DNA from: Arcobacter sp. UBA7394
GTDB taxonomy: Bacteria > Campylobacterota > Campylobacteria > Campylobacterales > Arcobacteraceae
Direction: 5' to 3'
NCBI GenBank assembly: GCA_002470185.1
Contig: DKNG01000145.1
Location: 641-18,128, forward strand
DNA length: 17,488 nt
The notes below the pieces were generated by a model. The model worked only from the letters and a program-made list of their open reading frames with translations, made no database searches and had not been told where the DNA came from. Below are positions 14,038 to 17,488 of the stretch, in pieces; within the stretch, counting starts at the first letter, position 1, and every line of letters starts with the position of its first letter. A program made the translations under genes and the position numbers.

Positions 14038-15273
14038 ATGACTCCCATTTCACAGGATTTTGCACCACCATTTAAATTAGTAGCACCATACTTTATAATT
14101 GGTTCTATTTTTTATTTTTTATCAACACTTTATTCTTTCAATCTAGATATAACTAATATAAGCATTCATAGTACTAACTTATTATCATTAGCTCATCTGT
14201 TTTTATTAGGTTTTGCAATGATGGTAATTTTTGGTGCAATGGCTCAACTTATTCCTGTGACATTAGAAGTTGGTCATTTTAGTGTTGAATTTTATTACTT
14301 AATATATCCATTTTTACTAATTGGAACAATATTAATGGTATTAGGTTTTTCAATTAATAATACTTTTTTACAATATGGTGGAATATTAGTATTTATCTCA
14401 ATGATTATATTTCTAGCAGAAACATTTTTGACTATTAACAAAGTTAAACAATACTCAAATGTAATTAAAAGTATTGTCGTATCTAATATCTTTTTAACAC
14501 TTGGAATTGTATTTGGAATTTTAATGGCATTAACATATGCAGGACAAATAAATACTAATATAGAACAAATACTAAAAGCTCATGTATACTCAGTAATTTT
14601 AGGATACATAACTATTACTATTATGGCTTTATCATTAGTTCTTATTCCAATGTTTGGATTATCTCATAATTTTTCACAGAAACCATTAAATATGGCTGTA
14701 ATATTAATGAGTATATCAACTACTATTGTAATAATATCATCTATTTTCTCAATTGCTATAATTGATAAACTAGCATATTTACTTTCAGTTGTCTCTTTAC
14801 TTATTTATTTTTATCAAGTGTACTTGATTTTTAAAACAAGAGCAAGAAAAGAGAATGATATTTATGTAATATCACTGTTTATGGCTTTTATAGCTTTTGT
14901 TTTATCTATAGTTTCTGGTTTTTTATGGATATTTATTGATAATGAAAGATTATTAATAACAGCAGCATGGTTATTATTTTGTGGTTTTTTTACATTTGTA
15001 ATTATAGGTCACCTATATAAAATTATTCCTTTTTTAGTTTGGTTTGAAAAATTCTCACCACTTGTAGGAAAACAAAAAGTACCGATGCTAATGGACATGG
15101 TTCCAAAAAAAGCTTCTTATTATCAATTTGCTTTTACATTACTAGGAACAATAGTTTCAACATTTGGTTTAATATTTGCAGAAAATAGTTTATTTAAAGC
15201 AGGTATTTCATTTTTAGCAATAGGCGCAATTTTTTTAATAAATAATATAATATATATAATAAGGTATAAATAA
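14038..15273 (+). CDS. Heme-copper-oxidase subunit I-like membrane protein of unknown function
   Basis: 411 residues with about 12 membrane helices. Histidines within or at the ends of helices include H53 (LAHLFLLGF), H182 (LKAHVYSVILGY), H210 and H325 (IIGHLYKIIPF). The second-helix LAHLFLLGF with MAQLIPV, and GHLYKIIPFLVW, recall the heme-copper oxidase/NnrS-like fold, where such histidines bind heme. The complete oxidase set (copper-site histidine pair, proton channels) is not evident, so this is probably not a working terminal oxidase. An NO-related or heme/copper-handling role is an inference from family resemblance and the Fnr-type promoter. AGGA is inside the end of the DUF2249 gene. 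Its stop overlaps the next ATG by one base. Confidence 0.75.
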   Translation: MTPISQDFAPPFKLVAPYFIIGSIFYFLSTLYSFNLDITNISIHSTNLLSLAHLFLLGFAMMVIFGAMAQLIPVTLEVGHFSVEFYYLIYPFLLIGTILMVLGFSINNTFLQYGGILVFISMIIFLAETFLTINKVKQYSNVIKSIVVSNIFLTLGIVFGILMALTYAGQINTNIEQILKAHVYSVILGYITITIMALSLVLIPMFGLSHNFSQKPLNMAVILMSISTTIVIISSIFSIAIIDKLAYLLSVVSLLIYFYQVYLIFKTRARKENDIYVISLFMAFIAFVLSIVSGFLWIFIDNERLLITAAWLLFCGFFTFVIIGHLYKIIPFLVWFEKFSPLVGKQKVPMLMDMVPKKASYYQFAFTLLGTIVSTFGLIFAENSLFKAGISFLAIGAIFLINNIIYIIRYK

Positions 15274-15575
15274 TGTATACAAAAGAAGAAATATTTAAAG
15301 CAGTATCAACAGTTAACGATCCAGAAGTAGGATTTAATCTAGTAGAGTTAGGTCTTATTTATGATGGAACTTGTGATGAAGAAGGAAATGTAATTGTAAC
15401 AATGACATTATCAACAAAAGCTTGTCCACTACACCAAATGATTGTAAACTGGGTTGAAGAAGCAGTTTTAAGAGAACTTCCAAAAGCACAAAATGCAACA
15501 GCAAATGTAATTTGGGAGCCAGCATGGAATATTACTATGGCAGAAGATCATGTAATAAAAGCATTAGCAAATTAG
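15273..15575 (+). CDS. MIP18/PaaD-type metal-sulfur cluster assembly factor (DUF59)
   Basis: 100 residues that match the DUF59 domain from end to end: VNDPEVGFNLVELGLIY (about 14-30), a VIVTMTLST strand, the conserved cysteine in KACPLHQMI (about 49-57), and the closing EPAWNITM. SufT/PaaD relatives help place Fe-S clusters into target enzymes. In this operon the target could be a heme- or cluster-containing respiratory protein, which is an inference. The start overlaps the previous stop (TAATG) and has AAGG upstream. The stop lies in a terminator stem and the last codons are GCA AAT TAG. Confidence 0.9.
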   Translation: MYTKEEIFKAVSTVNDPEVGFNLVELGLIYDGTCDEEGNVIVTMTLSTKACPLHQMIVNWVEEAVLRELPKAQNATANVIWEPAWNITMAEDHVIKALAN

Positions 15576-15594
15576 ATTTTTAATCTAATTTGCT
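15566..15594. terminator. Bidirectional hairpin between the DUF59 and aminotransferase genes
   Basis: Perfect 13-bp arms 15566-15578 and 15582-15594 with a TTT loop. Both stop codons (TAG at 15573-15575 plus, TAG at 15585-15587 minus) are in the stem, at mirror positions. Because the arms are complementary and in register, both proteins end with the same codons, GCA AAT TAG. Confidence 0.8.
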
Positions 15595-16742
15595 TTAAAA
15601 TACTTTTTAAATAAACTTAACCAAACACTCTCTTTTGAAACTTCGCTTTTATCAATAATAGATGCTAATATTCTAACACCTTTTTCAATATCATCAAAAG
15701 AAGAATTAGTAAAATTCAATCTTGCTTCATTTGTTTTTTTATTTAAATAAAATACTTCCGCTGGCACAAAAGCAATACCCTTTAACATTGCCTCTTCTGC
15801 CAACTTCATACTATTGGTATTAAAACTTCCATAAATAAACATTCCACCTTTAGGTCTATTAAACTTAAATGAAGGAATATATTTTTCTAAACAATCAGCC
15901 ATAAAATTCATTTTCATTCTATAATCAATATTTAACTTCTTTATATGAGAAAATAAATCATGTGAATTCAAATATTCATCTAAAATCATTTGGTTCAAAG
16001 TTGAAGTATGTAAATCTAATGATTCTTTTACAACTAATAAATTATCTATTAACTTCCTATTAGCTCTTATCCAACCAATTCTTAAGCCAGGAGCAACAAT
16101 CTTTGAAAAGGAACCTAAATGAAAAGCTCTTTCACAATATTTTGAAATAGGTATATTATATTCATTATCAAAATTTAAAAAAGTATAAGCTCCATCTTCA
16201 ATAAAAAAAGATTTTTTTCTATTAATTATATTAATTAAAATTTCTCTCTCAATACTATTATAAGAATTTGTTGAAGGATTCTGAAAATCACTAATTGCAT
16301 ACAATATATTTGAACTATTTAATTTACTAGGTAATTCACTTATATATTTAAAAGAATCTATCTTCATATTTAAACTTCTAAAAGCACCTATTGCACCAAT
16401 ATAAGATGGTTGTTCAATAATTACATTCTTTTTATCTAAAGATTTAACAATAATATCAAAGGCTTGTTGACTTCCACTTGTAATTAATATTTCATCAGCA
16501 GATGTTTTAAAACCTAATTTTTCAGTATAGATATCTGCAATTTTTTGTCTTAATCCTATTAATCCTCTAGATGAACTGTATTGTAAAGCCTTTCTATTTT
16601 TCAATACAATAGCACTTGCATTTTGAATCTCTTCTAAGGGAAATAATCTTTCATCAGGTAAACCACCAGCAAAAGATATTGTATTTTCATCTATAACATC
16701 TAATATTTCTCGAATATATGATCTTTTATTTCCTTTACTCAT
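15585..16742 (-). CDS. PLP-dependent class I/II aminotransferase (MocR/LysN-like catalytic domain)
   Basis: A fold-type I aminotransferase of 385 residues from this start. The N-terminal ISFAGGLPDERLFP, the YSSSRGLIGLR segment, the SGSQQAFD cofactor loop, FQNPS, IEDGAY (the Asp that contacts the PLP ring) and GSFSKIVAPGLRIGW, whose Lys (residue 214) binds PLP, are all clear. It resembles the aminotransferase half of MocR regulators and 2-aminoadipate/LysN-type enzymes, but has no DNA-binding domain. The substrate is unknown. The frame extends to ATG 16782-16784, but AGGA is well placed only for ATG 16740-16742. It is divergent from the AraC/GyrI regulator, which may control it. Confidence 0.88.
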   Translation of the reverse strand: MSKGNKRSYIREILDVIDENTISFAGGLPDERLFPLEEIQNASAIVLKNRKALQYSSSRGLIGLRQKIADIYTEKLGFKTSADEILITSGSQQAFDIIVKSLDKKNVIIEQPSYIGAIGAFRSLNMKIDSFKYISELPSKLNSSNILYAISDFQNPSTNSYNSIEREILINIINRKKSFFIEDGAYTFLNFDNEYNIPISKYCERAFHLGSFSKIVAPGLRIGWIRANRKLIDNLLVVKESLDLHTSTLNQMILDEYLNSHDLFSHIKKLNIDYRMKMNFMADCLEKYIPSFKFNRPKGGMFIYGSFNTNSMKLAEEAMLKGIAFVPAEVFYLNKKTNEARLNFTNSSFDDIEKGVRILASIIDKSEVSKESVWLSLFKKYFKAN

Positions 16743-16795
16743 TTTTCTTCCTATTTTTATTTGTAGTATAGGAAAATAACTCATTTACTTCTTTA

Positions 16796-16838
16796 TCTTA
16801 TATTTCATTTTTTTTGTCTTATATTGCTATTTTTTTTG
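16796..16838 (+). repeat. Two direct repeats of about 21 bp in the aminotransferase-araC intergenic region
   Basis: TCTTATATT occurs at 16796 and 16817 (21 bp apart). Each copy is followed by eight T and a G, at 16808-16816 and 16830-16838 (22 bp apart). Repeats two helical turns apart, beside a divergent AraC-family gene, look like a two-site AraC-type operator. The first copy also resembles a second promoter (T8-G then TATATT). Confidence 0.5.
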
Positions 16839-16845
16839 TTATAAT
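16830..16845 (+). promoter_or_regulatory. T-run/G plus TATAAT promoter of the AraC/GyrI gene
   Basis: Eight T, G, T, then TATAAT at 16840-16845: a near-ideal Campylobacterota promoter. Only ACAAG lies between the -10 and the ATG at 16851, so transcription should begin at or within one base of the start codon. Confidence 0.65.
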
Positions 16846-16850
16846 ACAAG

Positions 16851-17488
16851 ATGAAAAAAGAGACAAAACAAGAACGAGCTGATATTATTAACAAAAGTAT
16901 CTATTATATGTATAAATATATAGATACAAATATTACATTAGATGAATTATCAAAATTAAATCATATATCAAAATATCATTATCATAGGATCTTTAAAGAA
17001 GAAACAGGTGATAATTTTTCTGACACTCTTACTTCAATTAGGCTACAAAAAGCTGCAAATTTATTAATCTCAAATAAATTATCTACAATTACAGAGATAT
17101 CAGTAAATTGTGGTTATACATCTCACTCCTCATTTATTAAAGCCTTTAAAAAAAGATTTGAATACACTCCAAGTCAATGGAGAAAAGGTTCCTATATAGA
17201 GTATACAAAAAGATTACTAGATGAAAAAGATATTAAACCATTAGATTTAGAAGCAACAATAAAAGTAAATGATGAAATCCATTGTGCATATATAAGGCAC
17301 AAAGGTTATAACAAAAATATTAAACATACATGGGAAAGATTAAGAGCATTTGCATATGAGTTAAATATTAATACCTTTGACGAAATTGGTTTACATCATG
17401 ATAACCCAAGTATAACACCATTAGAAGATTGTAGATATGTTGCAGCAATAAGTATTCCAAAAGACATAGAAATAAAAAATAGAATCTC
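16851..17488 (+). CDS. AraC-family regulator with C-terminal GyrI-like effector domain, partial
   Basis: The gene runs off the right edge after about 212 codons. The N-terminal part (about 12-108) carries the two helix-turn-helix units of the AraC family: TLDELSKLNHISKYHYHRIF (about 29-48) and ITEISVNCGYTSHSSFIKAF (about 81-100), followed by FEYTPSQWR. From about residue 125 a GyrI/SOUL-like ligand-binding domain begins (VNDEIHCAYIRHKGY), a pairing found in Rob- and SoxS-like sensors of small molecules. An in-frame TAA at 16842-16844 excludes an earlier start, and there is no ribosome site before the ATG. It is divergent from the aminotransferase gene and separated from it by the direct repeats described above. 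Confidence 0.9.
   Translation, partial: MKKETKQERADIINKSIYYMYKYIDTNITLDELSKLNHISKYHYHRIFKEETGDNFSDTLTSIRLQKAANLLISNKLSTITEISVNCGYTSHSSFIKAFKKRFEYTPSQWRKGSYIEYTKRLLDEKDIKPLDLEATIKVNDEIHCAYIRHKGYNKNIKHTWERLRAFAYELNINTFDEIGLHHDNPSITPLEDCRYVAAISIPKDIEIKNRI

Noticed and set aside
14038-15273. Calling the 411-residue protein a terminal oxidase or NnrS
   Set aside because: The full set of heme/copper ligands and the NnrS sequence signature are not evident by eye, so only a resemblance is claimed.
16808-16837. T8 tracts as phase-variable promoter repeats
   Set aside because: Runs of eight T are common in this AT-rich DNA and form part of the normal -16 promoter box, so there is no evidence for length switching.
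1-17488. CRISPR array, tRNA/rRNA genes, insertion sequences or prophage
   Set aside because: No regularly spaced repeat-spacer pattern, no RNA-gene signature, no transposase or integrase frames, and no change in base composition were seen.

Overview
The window is very AT-rich and tightly packed. Its genes point to an Arcobacter-like member of the Campylobacterota. The evidence is rpe followed closely by a dnaQ-type exonuclease gene, promoters made of a T-run plus G box and an extended -10 rather than a -35 box, a PldA with an N-terminal TPR-like extension, and a single-domain voltage-gated cation channel of the NavAb class. I assign the genus by family resemblance only. I see no rRNA, tRNA, insertion sequence, prophage or CRISPR array, and no gene-free stretch longer than 300 bases.

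Layout, left to right. 1-1558 (minus): rpe, trpF and the start of a DnaQ-like exonuclease, read as one unit with 1-nt spacing and an 11-nt overlap. 1718-3781: pldA (plus) converges on a monoheme cytochrome c (minus), which is preceded by a NUDT14-like Nudix hydrolase. 3836-5684 (minus): an OmpR-type response regulator and its histidine kinase overlap by 14 nt. 5743-7110 (minus): an unassigned membrane protein with a duplicated motif, and yajQ. 7272-9298: uracil salvage, with uraA and upp divergent. 9295-11613 (minus): an HTH protein with a lysine-rich tail, a DUF423 protein, the ion channel and a YeeZ-like NAD(P)-binding protein. 11749-13498 (minus): purine salvage, with an AzgA/NCS2 permease followed by a phosphoribosyltransferase. 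13690-15575 (plus): a three-gene operon (DUF2249 protein, heme-copper-oxidase-like membrane protein, MIP18/PaaD-type Fe-S assembly factor). 15585-17488: a PLP aminotransferase divergent from an AraC/GyrI regulator that runs off the right edge.

The best candidate for something new is the 13690-15575 operon. It lies behind a perfect TTGAT-N4-ATCAA Fnr-type box centred exactly 41.5 bp upstream of the start site predicted from its -10 element, so it looks like an oxygen- or NO-controlled operon of unknown function. Other notable signals are a hairpin that can mask the DUF423 ribosome-binding site but is cut away when transcription starts at its own promoter, a channel filter (TFEDWTD) with calcium-type acidic residues, a probable ATA start codon, a probable leaderless AraC-family mRNA, and five terminator-like hairpins whose stems overlap the stop codons of seven genes.

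All protein functions rest on motifs and family resemblance read by eye. No database search was run.
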